NCBI RefSeq assembly: GCF_021533835.1
Contig: NZ_JAKFYQ010000001.1
Location: 67,001-131,000 of the forward strand
From: Synechococcus sp. Nb3U1
GTDB taxonomy: Bacteria > Cyanobacteriota > Cyanobacteriia > Thermostichales > Thermostichaceae
DNA: 64,000 nt
Direction: 5' to 3'
Part shown: piece by piece, positions 9,556-17,812 of the stretch
Layout: each line of letters starts with the position of its first letter
Numbering within the stretch: the first letter of the stretch is position 1
Program-made: the position numbers and the translations under genes
The notes under the pieces: generated by a model
What the model was told of the DNA's origin: nothing
Seen by the model: the letters and a program-made list of their open reading frames with translations, nothing else
The model's database searches: none

Positions 9556-12072
9556 ATGAAACACCTACTCACAGCTGTAGTGGAACGCTTGCCCCATGGA
9601 ACAAGTCGCCCCTGGTGGCAATGGCAGCAGACGGGATCCCTCTCTAGTGATGCCTTTCGCCGCAAAAAGCCGACTCTCTCCGGTCGGCTGGCAGGTTATA
9701 CCTTGACGCTTCTCTCGCTCACCGCCGTCCACGGGATCCGTTACTACAATGAGCCGCAACTAACGGTCGGCAGCCGTTCCCCGCAAACGTTTCTCGCCAC
9801 GGCTTCCGCAGACATCGAAGATGTAGAGGCAACCCAGGCCCGGCAAGCTGAGGCCCGACGACGGGTGGTACAGGCACTTCAAATTAGCAGCACCGCCAAC
9901 GACAGCATGCGGCAAAATCTGGAAACGGTTCTAGCTGCGGTAGAGGCGGTTCGACAGGAGGCGGGATCTCTGCCCTATGTTTCTGTCCAGTTGCTGTCTC
10001 TGCCGACGCAAATCTATCTGCGGCAGCTCCCCCCAGAAGACTGGCAACCCCTTCAGGATCGGGCCCGACAAGAGGCGATTCGTACTCGTACCTCCACCCT
10101 GCGATTACAAGAGGATTCCAACCCAGCGGAGCGTCCGGATCAACTCCCCCCTGAGCACCGGGCCAAGCAAGAGTTGATGGAAGTCTGGCAACGGGCCTGG
10201 TTGGATGGTTCAGCTACCTTGACTCCGGCGGCGGATCCCTATACCCAATTGGTTACCCAAGTGGAAGCGGCCCAACGGCAATACCAAGTGGCCTTGCCAG
10301 CCTTGGAACAGCTGACTCCCCCCGTTCCGGCCACGATCCTCAACCTCGCGGATCCCGATTGGCAACAACTCCAACAGCAGAGCCGCCGTGCCTTGGAACG
10401 CATCCAAAAAATTGGCATCGTCGATGGCCTGCCCCGTGAAGTCCGTGCCGAAGGGATCCAAGCCCAACTGGACGATCTCACCTTTCCTGGTCATGCCGCC
10501 CAACGACATGAACTGCAAGCACTGGTCTACCAATGGCTGCACCAAGTGTTGATCCCCAACGTCGAGGTGGATCCGCAACGCACGGATCAACGCATTCGCG
10601 CCGAGATTGAAAAAGTAGAACCTGTCTTGATCTCGGTCACTGAAAACCAGGTGATCGTGCGGGCGGATCAGATTATTACCCCCGAGATCTTCTTGGTTCT
10701 GGATTACTTCGGGCTTACACAGCGCGGAGTAAATATCTGGGGCTTGGTGGGGGTGGCTGGGGTGATGGGCATGAGCCTGGCCATTTTTGTGACCCTGCAA
10801 AAACGCTTGAAGCCGGATCTGCGCCGACGGGATCGGGTCTTGATCCTGATGCTCTCCCTGACAGCTCCACTTTTGGCGGCCCTGTTCAAGCTGCAATTCA
10901 GCTCTCTGCCCGCAGTAGGGCTGTTACTGGGCAGTTTCTATGGGGCGGGATTGGGCTTGATGGTGGTAGTAGGGCAGGCGTTGTTGTTGCCATTGGTGGC
11001 ACCCGCTAGTATCCTCGCCTTCGCCCCCTTGCTCTCCGGCAGTGTGGTGGCCTGTGCCTTGGCGGGGCGTTCTCGCTCTCGAGAAGAGCTGGCCCTCTTG
11101 GGGGGTGGGGCAGCGCTGGTGCAAATGCTTGCTTATGGGGCGGTCAGCTTGGCTACCACAGGCGGTATTGATCTCCTGGCCATGGCTTTGGCAGGGGGCA
11201 CCAGCTTGGGGTGGAGCATCGTTGCCTTGGGAGCCAGCCCCTATCTGGAGCGCCTATTCGACTTGGTTACGCCGATTCGTCTGCTGGAATTGGGTAACCC
11301 CAACCGCACTCTGTTGCGGCGACTGGCGGCGGAAGCGCCGGGCACGTTTCAACACACGCTTTTTGTGGCCACCTTGGCAGAACGGGCTGCCCAGAAGTTG
11401 AACCTGAATGTGGAGTTGGTGCGTACCGGCACCCTCTACCATGACATCGGCAAAATGTTGCAGGCCCGCTACTTCATCGAGAACCAGATGGGTAGTCTCA
11501 ACCCCCACACGCAACTGGACGATCCCTATCGCAGCGCCCAGATCATCAAGGCCCACGTCAGCGATGGGTTGCGCCTCGCCAAGCAATACAACCTGCCCAC
11601 AGCCGTCCGGGCCTTTATTCCCGAACACCAAGGGACGATTTTGATCGCCTATTTTTATCACCAAGCCCAGATGAAAGCCGGGGATCAACCCGTTCCACAA
11701 GAGCCATTCCGCTACGATGGCCCGATCCCCCAAAGCAAAGAGACGGGGGTGGTGATGATGGCGGATGCCTGTGAAGCCGCCCTGCGCAGCATGATCTTGA
11801 GTGATGGGTTTGGCCCTGAAGTGATGGAGCGGGCAAAAGCGACGGTGCAAAAAATTGGCCAGGCCCGTTGGCAAGATGGTCAGCTCGCCGATAGTGGACT
11901 CACCCTGGAAGATCTGGAGGTGGTGGCGGATGCTTTTGTGGAGGTTTGGCGGGAATCCAACCATGAGCGGATCCCCTATCCCAATCCAACCTCTACTCCT
12001 CCCCTGCCCGATAATTCTTCCGCCCGCGCCGAGTTCCCGGTACTGATCACCCCTTCGACGGGATCCCTTTAG
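9556..12072 (+). CDS. PgpH-like 7TM HD-domain phosphodiesterase
   Basis: Large membrane protein (838 residues) of the 7TMR-HDED/PgpH family, whose characterised members hydrolyse cyclic di-AMP. After one N-terminal helix (~residues 48-62) comes an extracytoplasmic alpha-helical domain of about 330 residues, then a cluster of six to seven membrane helices (~390-570), and a C-terminal cytosolic HD domain with His near 598, HDIGK near 629 and the HH/D positions in ADACEAALRSM. Length and order match the family. No cyclase gene is nearby. The final ~35 residues are Pro/Ser-rich. Confidence 0.92.
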   Translation: MKHLLTAVVERLPHGTSRPWWQWQQTGSLSSDAFRRKKPTLSGRLAGYTLTLLSLTAVHGIRYYNEPQLTVGSRSPQTFLATASADIEDVEATQARQAEARRRVVQALQISSTANDSMRQNLETVLAAVEAVRQEAGSLPYVSVQLLSLPTQIYLRQLPPEDWQPLQDRARQEAIRTRTSTLRLQEDSNPAERPDQLPPEHRAKQELMEVWQRAWLDGSATLTPAADPYTQLVTQVEAAQRQYQVALPALEQLTPPVPATILNLADPDWQQLQQQSRRALERIQKIGIVDGLPREVRAEGIQAQLDDLTFPGHAAQRHELQALVYQWLHQVLIPNVEVDPQRTDQRIRAEIEKVEPVLISVTENQVIVRADQIITPEIFLVLDYFGLTQRGVNIWGLVGVAGVMGMSLAIFVTLQKRLKPDLRRRDRVLILMLSLTAPLLAALFKLQFSSLPAVGLLLGSFYGAGLGLMVVVGQALLLPLVAPASILAFAPLLSGSVVACALAGRSRSREELALLGGGAALVQMLAYGAVSLATTGGIDLLAMALAGGTSLGWSIVALGASPYLERLFDLVTPIRLLELGNPNRTLLRRLAAEAPGTFQHTLFVATLAERAAQKLNLNVELVRTGTLYHDIGKMLQARYFIENQMGSLNPHTQLDDPYRSAQIIKAHVSDGLRLAKQYNLPTAVRAFIPEHQGTILIAYFYHQAQMKAGDQPVPQEPFRYDGPIPQSKETGVVMMADACEAALRSMILSDGFGPEVMERAKATVQKIGQARWQDGQLADSGLTLEDLEVVADAFVEVWRESNHERIPYPNPTSTPPLPDNSSARAEFPVLITPSTGSL

Positions 12073-12247
12073 CTAGCGGGTAGACCGGAGGTTGTTCCTA
12101 GCCCTGCGCTCTATCCCGTAGGCATAGTGTCGGGATGTACAAAGATGACAGCCGTTACCTTGGCTCAGGGGTGCGTTTTCTATGGTTTCCAACCTATCTT
12201 GGGGCGGAGATCCCTGGTAGAACAGACGTGATGCTTGAGCTGCCACA

Positions 12248-13423
12248 GTGCTATCTAAGTTACTGTCTAAGGTATCTAAATTGGGGTTGAGCCTCAAATC
12301 TTTTTCGGCTTCGTCGGGATCCGGGACTAGGTTTCGTTTTCCACGCCGTTTCCGCTTTACTCGCATCGGGCGGCGTTTTGTTGTGATTACTCTCTTGGTC
12401 AGTGTCGCCGCCTTTAATACGGGTAATAATCCCCTTTATTTGTTGCTGGGGATGCTGCTCAGTTTGATCTTAATCAGTGGGATGCTCTCCGATGCCACCC
12501 TCAAAGATTTGGATGTCAGTCGGCAGTTACCCAGCCGCATTTTTGCCGGTCAGCCCATCTTAGTGGGCCTTACCCTGACCAATCGCAAACGGCGCCTGCC
12601 CAGCTTTTCTTTGCAAGTGAGCGAACGAATTGAAGGTCTCAAGCGAGAAGACTGGCCTTCGAGCTACATCTTGCGAGTGGATGCCTGCTCCAGTGTGCAT
12701 AGTTTTTATCGACATACCTTTCCAAAGCGAGGGATATGGCAATTGCAGGGCTTTGAGATCGCCAGCAGCTTTCCGTTTGAGCTATTCCGCAAGGGGGTGG
12801 AAATTGTGGATCCCCAAATGGTGGTTGTGTTTCCTCAGCCAGCACCCGTTCAAGGGTTAATAGTGTTGGATTATCTTAGCGGGGGCAGCCAATTGCGCCC
12901 ACAACCGGGTCAAGAGGGTGACTACCTCAGCTTGCGGCAGTATCGCCCCCAAGATGATGTGCGGTCAATCCATTGGAAAATCTCTGCCAAACGGGATCAA
13001 CTGATCACGCGGGAATTGGAGCGCCCTCGTTCCCAGGCGATCACTCTTTGTTTTGAAAATCGCTGGCAGCCTCAGGGAGAAAGCCCCGAAGTGCATCGAG
13101 ACAAATTGGAACGGGCGGTGGAGCGCTGTGCCGGGATCCTCTTCTATCTCATTCAAGAAGGTCACCCGGTTGCATTAGTAACCTTGCAAGGGCGAACTCG
13201 CTTTGGGGTAGATTTGGCCCACCAAGATCATCTTTTGGCTGTTCTAGCCCAACTTACTTTTGTCGGGGATCCCCTTCTCAAAGATCCCACCCCAGCAGTT
13301 TCTTTCCCGCTGACCCCTCAGGATCGCTGTGTGCTGGTGGCCCATCGGATCCCTGGTGTAGATGCTGTTCCGGCTCACCTCATTTCGGCGGGATCCCTGT
13401 TGCAATTGATCCCGATTGATTGA
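12248..13423 (+). CDS. DUF58 domain membrane protein
   Basis: 391-residue protein with an N-terminal basic stretch, two adjacent hydrophobic helices (about residues 40-80) and a C-terminal DUF58 region marked by YRPQDDVRSIHWKISAKRDQL, the hallmark of the family. DUF58 proteins have VWA-like folds and are usually found beside MoxR ATPases and transglutaminase-like proteins; no MoxR gene is visible here. The start is GTG 12248 with no strong ribosome binding site. Function is not established; envelope or complex-assembly roles are proposed for relatives. Confidence 0.85.
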   Translation: MLSKLLSKVSKLGLSLKSFSASSGSGTRFRFPRRFRFTRIGRRFVVITLLVSVAAFNTGNNPLYLLLGMLLSLILISGMLSDATLKDLDVSRQLPSRIFAGQPILVGLTLTNRKRRLPSFSLQVSERIEGLKREDWPSSYILRVDACSSVHSFYRHTFPKRGIWQLQGFEIASSFPFELFRKGVEIVDPQMVVVFPQPAPVQGLIVLDYLSGGSQLRPQPGQEGDYLSLRQYRPQDDVRSIHWKISAKRDQLITRELERPRSQAITLCFENRWQPQGESPEVHRDKLERAVERCAGILFYLIQEGHPVALVTLQGRTRFGVDLAHQDHLLAVLAQLTFVGDPLLKDPTPAVSFPLTPQDRCVLVAHRIPGVDAVPAHLISAGSLLQLIPID

Positions 13424-13436
13424 TGTTCTCCCCGAC

Positions 13437-13523
13437 CTAAAGGCATGGGGATTCTAACCCCCGCTTCAGAATGTTCAGTGCGACCTTTTTATCCCGACAC
13501 ACTTCCAATTCACAACGAGGACA
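13437..13523 (-). pseudogene. TnpB C-terminal zinc-ribbon fragment (IS200/IS605 type)
   Basis: Read on the minus strand this gives 28 residues starting CPRCELEVCRDKKVALNILK and ending at TAG, which matches the last part of TnpB: the second CxxC pair of the zinc ribbon followed by RD and the AxNIL helix. The DNA just beyond the stop (about 13428-13451) can fold as CCCCGACC...GGGG, like the right-end hairpin of such elements. The rest of tnpB and any tnpA are missing, and the break coincides with the left end of the IS5-like element. Confidence 0.7.
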
Positions 13524-13524
13524 A

Positions 13525-13940
13525 TAGACCTCTTGCACAAATGAGAGAGAAGAGAGATACCAGAGGTCACCTAGCGGATAAGGCTATGACCGACGAGGAA
13601 GTCCAATCACTATCCCCAGCAGAGTTCAAGCGTCTAACAGGCGTGCGGCGAGAAACGTTTGAGCACATGGTTACCTACTTGACCCCTCACTTGCAGCGGC
13701 AAGGACACAGAGGGGGACAAAACAAGCTGAGTGTTGCTGAGCAGCTGCTGATTTGCCTGAGTTATTGGCGAGAGTACCGCACCTACTTTCACATTGCCCA
13801 AGATGCAGCATGAATCAACAGTCTGTCGGATTGTCCACGGGGAAAGGATTGAAACTGAGGTTGAATGTCATTGCTGGCATCCACAACTACGAGCTAACCT
13901 TGCCGCCCTTAACCTCTGGTTGATTCGTGCAAGAGGTCTA
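13525..13940. mobile_element. Internally deleted IS5-like element with 14-bp terminal inverted repeats
   Basis: The ends are perfect inverted copies: TAGACCTCTTGCAC at 13525-13538 and GTGCAAGAGGTCTA at 13927-13940. The 416-bp body contains both the N-terminal and C-terminal parts of one transposase with the catalytic middle missing, so it cannot move on its own. The outer TA could be a 2-bp target duplication or part of the repeat. It abuts the TnpB fragment on the left and the cas8 remnant on the right. Confidence 0.8.
13541..13923 (+). pseudogene. IS5-family DDE transposase remnant
   Basis: The first part (13541-13813) encodes MTDEEVQSLSPAEFKRLTGV and a helical DNA-binding region ending HIAQDAA, typical of cyanobacterial DDE_Tnp_4-type transposases. 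A frameshift near 13806 moves the next segment, ESTVCRIVHG, into another frame. After that the frame changes again to LRLNVIAGIHNYELTLPPL and a stop at 13921, the usual C-terminus. About 150 residues including the DDE triad are deleted. Lesions: one small frameshift and one large internal deletion. Confidence 0.75.
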
Positions 13941-14155
13941 CTGACTTTTGGGCATGGTCTGGGCGAATGCCTGCCCTTCAGGAGCATTGGGAGGATTTGA
14001 TGGATATGATTATGGATCCCAAACAGTGGAAGAAAGCGAGAGACTTAGCTTTACTGTCACTGGCTAGCTACAAAGGTAAGGAGAAAGAAACTGGATCTAA
14101 CACTGAAACGAAAGATGACGATCCGGATCTGATTGCCATGCCTGGATTCGATTAA
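13941..14155 (+). pseudogene. Probable Cas8-type C-terminal remnant (type I CRISPR)
   Basis: An open frame with no start codon of its own reads WAWSGRMPALQEHWEDLMDM, then KQWKKARDLALLSLAS and an acidic tail ending at TAA 14153. The RDLALLSLAS helix resembles the end of the large subunit (Cmx8/DevT group) that precedes devR-type cas7 in this CRISPR subtype. Similarity is from memory; position directly upstream of cas7 is the stronger argument. The N-terminal part was lost, apparently at the right end of the IS5-like element. Confidence 0.5.
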
Positions 14156-14182
14156 ACTATTGAACTTATCCTCAGAACGCCA

Positions 14183-14200
14183 TTAGGTGCTTGAGCACTT
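14183..14200. repeat. Short palindromic repeat, copy 1
   Basis: TTAGGTGCTTGAGCACTT contains the inverted pair GTGCT/AGCAC. A close variant lies at 16490-16507 beyond the cas5 and Uma2 genes. It sits in the gap before cas7; function unknown. Confidence 0.4.
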
Positions 14201-14238
14201 CATCTATCAACTTATATATTATATATAAGGAGTACACG

Positions 14239-15168
14239 ATGACTTTTCATTTGTTTGGGAACATTTTGACTGCTATGAAACTGCTGCCAACAATCGCGGC
14301 AAAAATGAGGGAAATATCACTACCCTACGAAAAATCCTCTGGAAGAACGAAGTCCAAACCACGGTCTTTGCCGAAGCCATTCGATGGGCATTGCGTTACT
14401 ACTGGCAGACAGCAGGGAATGACAATTCGGTGAATCGTCGCTGGAATGATCAAACCAACGATAACGACTGGCAAACACCTGCGTTTGATCCCGAACTCTA
14501 CATTGATGATGATGTTTTAGGCTTTATGCGGGCAGAAGGAGCTAAGATGGATGCCTCAGAGGAAAAGCCTGCCAAGAAGAATGGGGAAAAGACACCAAAA
14601 GGCACCAAAAGGAACGACCACAGCGCGAAGGGGAGTTTTGGAAGTAACCCGTGCGGTTTCAACTCGGCCCTACAGTGGGGATATCACTTTCAATGCTAAA
14701 AGTGGTCAAAAGGGATCCACCTCTCTATATGGCACAGAAGTTCATGCCACTCGCTATCAATACGGGTTTGCCATGACTCCGGCTCGTCTGCATCGGGATG
14801 ATCGTGTGATTGAGGTTTTAAAAGGCCTGACATCTTTGGGTGAAGTTACCGGAAATCATGCACGTTTTCTCTACGACTTCTCTCCCGATAGCCTGGTTCT
14901 ACGCTGGACTCACGACTTTTCACCGCGTTTACTTTATTGCTTTGAAGAGGATCCCAATGGAGATTTGACTATGCCCGATTTAGTGCGACGAGTCCAAGTA
15001 GGAGATCTCGATCCCTAGGAGCTATGGATTGCCGGAGCCGCTGCTGAAACGGAGGATGGGGAAAAATTAGAGCAGTTGGGTGTTCATGTGGATTCGGGTA
15101 TCAAATCAACGGTTAACGAGTTAATCAGCGTGATTCAGGAGCGGCTTTCCCTGGAGAACGCAGCATGA
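14239..15168 (+). pseudogene. cas7: cas7 (devR-type) with two frameshifts and an internal stop
   Basis: Backbone subunit of a type I CRISPR effector, DevR/Cst2 group. It starts at ATG 14239 after AAGGAG (MTFHLFGNIL), shifts frame near 14267 into ETAANNRGKNEGNITTL and AEAIRWALRYYW, shifts back near 14620 into RRGVLEVTRAVS, TFNAKSGQKGSTSLYGTEVH and RYQYGFAMTP, then meets TAG at 15016 before ELWIAGAAAE and the natural TGA at 15166. The two shifts compensate, so only the middle third is out of frame. The stop overlaps the cas5 start as ATGA. The three lesions mean no normal Cas7 is made unless the sequence has errors. Confidence 0.85.
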
Positions 15169-15734
15169 TTCAGCTTCACATTGAAGTTCCCATCGCCGGC
15201 TTTCGCCAATCGCGGGCGCAGGAATATGCAGAGACCTATACTGTACCTCCTTCTGCCACAGTCTATAGAATGCTGCTTTCTCTGATCGGGGAATGGGATC
15301 TCTATCGTTACTGTGGAACACAACTAGCTATTGCCCTGCTCAATCAGCCTCATCTTTCGACGGTGATTCGTACCTTTCGGCGATTCAAGTCCAAAGAAAT
15401 CGGGGATCCCACCAATGCCCGTCCCGATTATCAGCAGCTTTTGACGAATATAGAGCTAGAGCAGGCTTTTGACCATCCTGAAAGGATCGAACGTACCGGA
15501 GGGTTGAGTCTGGGGGAAAGCCGCGATTTGGTCAATGCCGTCACCCGAATCACAGATCATCAGTCCTCTGGACAATGGCTTATCCACGATCACGATGGAA
15601 TGCTCACATTACCCTACTGGGTGGATCATGTGGGATCCCGTGGCACCCGCTGGCAACGGTATTCCCTGTCCCCTAGGGATCCCGATTATCCGGATCCCCC
15701 TGAGTTAGCGTGGACTGAGATTCAATTTTCTTGA
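15165..15734 (+). CDS. cas5: Cas5 (devS-type) CRISPR effector subunit
   Basis: 189-residue protein with an uninterrupted frame. MIQLHIEVPIAGFR and YTVPPSATVYRMLLSLIGE form the N-terminal RAMP fold with the TVYGM-like motif, RTFRRFK follows, and the C-terminal GGLSLGESRDLVNAV and WVDHVGSRGTRW blocks are typical of the DevS/Cas5 subfamily. It caps the 5' handle of crRNA in intact systems. It overlaps the cas7 stop. With cas7 broken and cas6, cas3, cas1/2 and an array absent from the window, it is probably not functional here, or serves an effector encoded elsewhere. Confidence 0.82.
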   Translation: MIQLHIEVPIAGFRQSRAQEYAETYTVPPSATVYRMLLSLIGEWDLYRYCGTQLAIALLNQPHLSTVIRTFRRFKSKEIGDPTNARPDYQQLLTNIELEQAFDHPERIERTGGLSLGESRDLVNAVTRITDHQSSGQWLIHDHDGMLTLPYWVDHVGSRGTRWQRYSLSPRDPDYPDPPELAWTEIQFS

Positions 15735-15753
15735 TGTTGTCCTTGAGGTTCTG

Positions 15754-16338
15754 ATGGTTACAACGACCGATCCATTAACAACAGAGAAGAAACTAACGGT
15801 GGCAGAATTTCTTGCCCTACCTGAGGGTGATATTACGTATGAATTGGTAGATGGCAAAGCCGTTCCCAAGGATAAACCGATGTCGCCCCAACGATTTCAT
15901 GCTTCGCTCCAGAAACGGCTGCTGATGATCATTGATGCTTGGTGCCAAGGCAAAGGAGATGTGTATACCGAATTAGCCATTCGCTTACATCATCAACAGC
16001 AAGACTGGTTCCCAGTTCCGGATCTCACCTATATCTCTTTCGAACGCTGGCCCGAACAACTGACGACAGATGGATTGTGTCCAGTGCCACCAGAATTAGT
16101 AGTCGAAATTATTTCTCCGAGCCAAAGCTTTGGCTCGATGTCTCAAAAAGCCACCGACTATCTTGATGCCGGGATCCCTCGGGTCTGGATCGTGGATGCT
16201 GCCGCCAAAAGTATCACCGTATATTATCCTGATGCACCCCCCAGAACATTCATGGGATCCCAAGTCCTTGAAGATGATCTGCTGCCCGGATTAGCAATCA
16301 TTCCTCAGGATGTGTTTGCCCAAGCCCGGATCCCTTAG
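15754..16338 (+). CDS. Uma2-family putative endonuclease
   Basis: 194-residue protein of the Uma2/DUF820 family, expanded in cyanobacteria and related to PD-(D/E)XK nucleases. Visible blocks are LTVAEFLALPEG at the N-terminus, VPDLTYISFERWP with the conserved PD, PPELVVEIISPSQ (the E in VEI-SP) and the YLDAGIPRVWIVD segment. Biological targets are unknown. It lies 19 bp downstream of cas5 in the same direction and is followed by a fragment of a second Uma2 gene. Confidence 0.85.
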   Translation: MVTTTDPLTTEKKLTVAEFLALPEGDITYELVDGKAVPKDKPMSPQRFHASLQKRLLMIIDAWCQGKGDVYTELAIRLHHQQQDWFPVPDLTYISFERWPEQLTTDGLCPVPPELVVEIISPSQSFGSMSQKATDYLDAGIPRVWIVDAAAKSITVYYPDAPPRTFMGSQVLEDDLLPGLAIIPQDVFAQARIP

Positions 16339-16354
16339 ATAGGAGATGAAATCA

Positions 16355-16483
16355 TGCCCAGATCTCGCTATAGAGATTCTCTCACCAGAAAATACGATTG
16401 AAGAAATCCACAACAAAATTGTCGAATATTTTGAGAATAGATCCCGATTAGAGGCAGAATACGGTACTGTGATTTTCCTCTGA
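16355..16483 (+). pseudogene. Fragment of a second Uma2-family gene
   Basis: The frame beginning CPDLAIEILSPENTIEEIHN and continuing KIVEYFEN to a TGA at 16481 matches the central PD...E(V/I)LSPS block of Uma2 proteins. Both the N-terminal third and the C-terminal part are missing. It starts 17 bp after the intact Uma2 gene, so it may be the remains of an ancient tandem copy. Confidence 0.65.
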
Positions 16484-16489
16484 TTGCCG

Positions 16490-16507
16490 TAAGGTGTTGA
16501 GCACTTA
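16490..16507. repeat. Short palindromic repeat, copy 2
   Basis: TAAGGTGTTGAGCACTTA is a near copy of the sequence at 14183-14200 and lies at the junction between the Uma2 fragment and the GNAT fragment. Confidence 0.35.
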
Positions 16508-16796
16508 CCACGTATCTACCCACCCACCAAAAGGCATTAACTCCGAGTTGGTTCAGTCTGGATTGACCCAGAGGCGGCAACAGGGATGGGATGGGGTTGT
16601 GGTGTTAGAGCATCCTCACTTTTACCACCGCTTTGGATTTAAGTCTGCGGCATACTTGGGTATTCGCTGTGAATATGAGGGGCCGGAAGAGGCCTCCATG
16701 ATGTTGAAATTGCTACCGGGCTCCTTGCAAGGCAAATCTGGAACTATTCATTATTCATTATGTGGATCCCTTCAAGATCTTGGTATAAATATCTGA
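16494..16796 (+). pseudogene. GNAT acetyltransferase fragment, N-terminus missing
   Basis: About 95 residues equal to the C-terminal half of a YhbS-like N-acetyltransferase: the acetyl-CoA loop region is altered (PPKGINSELVQSG), then WDGVVVLEHPHFYHRFGFK and GSLQGKSGTIHYS. Complete members are about 160-170 residues, so the N-terminal half is lost. The frame starts at a TTG inside the short palindromic repeat, and no ribosome binding site is evident. Convergent with the patatin gene. Confidence 0.65.
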
Positions 16797-16840
16797 AAAC
16801 TTGATACAAATCCATGCAGATCTATACAGAATGTACTTCC

Positions 16841-17800
16841 TTAGCCCTCCAATTTCTGGCGCAATTCTGGAATGGCTCTGCGCATCTGACGGTAGCCTGC
16901 CCGAATGATCGGATCCGCCTCGTGAAAATCAAAAATACCATATCGACTGAGGTTAGGCTGCAAAAGTAAATCCGGCGGATGTTGCGCCAAAACACTGCGG
17001 GTAATGCTCTGCTCCATCACATTCAGGGTGGTGCCGATCACATCAAAAATGTTGGGGCCAGTGGGTTCGTCAGGGATCCACTGGCTGATTTTTTGCTGGA
17101 TCCCTTCTTGTAGAGATTGATAGCGCTTGCGAATACGGGTGATCAAGTTGGTCTCTTCTTCAATCAATTCTCCTTCTGCATTAAGTCGTTGTCTTCTTTG
17201 AAAGGCTTCTTCAATCTCAGTTTCTTCTGGTTGGTCTTTTACAGCTTCAGGATCCATATGGTTGAGGTTAACAGCAATCACAATATCGGCACCCATATCT
17301 CGTACTACCTGCACCGGCACCGGATTGACAATACCTCCATCTCCTAGGTACAAGCCTTCATGGGCAAAAGGAGTAAAAATACCAGGAATGGAAATGCTAG
17401 CCCGCACCGCATCTGCCATTTTTCCTGAGCGCAACAGCACTTCCTTGCCCGTGATCAAATCGGTTGCCACGCAACAAAAAGGGATCCCAGCCTCTTCAAT
17501 ACATAGCTCTTGTAGATGTTCTGTGAGCAGGTCATAAATCTTGTTGCCATCCAAAAGGCCACAGGTGGGAAACACCACATCAAATAGCGATAGGATCATC
17601 TTCCAATTCAGATCCCGCACGAATTCTTCTAGCTCATCCAATTCCCCTGCCGCATAAATGGCCCCAACAAAAGCACCAATGCTGGCTCCGGCAATATAAT
17701 CAATCGGGATTCCGGCACGTTCTAGTGCCCGAATCACCCCAATGTGGGCCCATCCCCTAGCCCCGCCACTGCCCAGTGCCAACCCAATTTTTTTGCTCAT
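16841..17800 (-). CDS. Patatin-like phospholipase (RssA/NTE group)
   Basis: Predicted lipid acyl hydrolase of 319 residues. The oxyanion-hole loop GSGGARG (residues 10-16), nucleophile elbow GASIG with Ser40 and the catalytic Asp154 in GDGG are intact. After residue ~180 comes an acidic, Glu-rich insertion, probably coiled coil, before a C-terminal segment found in cyanobacterial members. Bacterial substrates are mostly unknown. The next gene (glycosyltransferase) ends 12 bp upstream on the same strand, so the two may be cotranscribed despite different composition. Confidence 0.88.
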   Translation of the reverse strand: MSKKIGLALGSGGARGWAHIGVIRALERAGIPIDYIAGASIGAFVGAIYAAGELDELEEFVRDLNWKMILSLFDVVFPTCGLLDGNKIYDLLTEHLQELCIEEAGIPFCCVATDLITGKEVLLRSGKMADAVRASISIPGIFTPFAHEGLYLGDGGIVNPVPVQVVRDMGADIVIAVNLNHMDPEAVKDQPEETEIEEAFQRRQRLNAEGELIEEETNLITRIRKRYQSLQEGIQQKISQWIPDEPTGPNIFDVIGTTLNVMEQSITRSVLAQHPPDLLLQPNLSRYGIFDFHEADPIIRAGYRQMRRAIPELRQKLEG

Positions 17801-17812
17801 AGTAAGTATGCC

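Noticed and set aside
13424-16840. A complete defence island (CRISPR plus Uma2 nuclease)
   Set aside because: Key genes and arrays are missing and most pieces are broken, so I treat it as remains rather than a working system.
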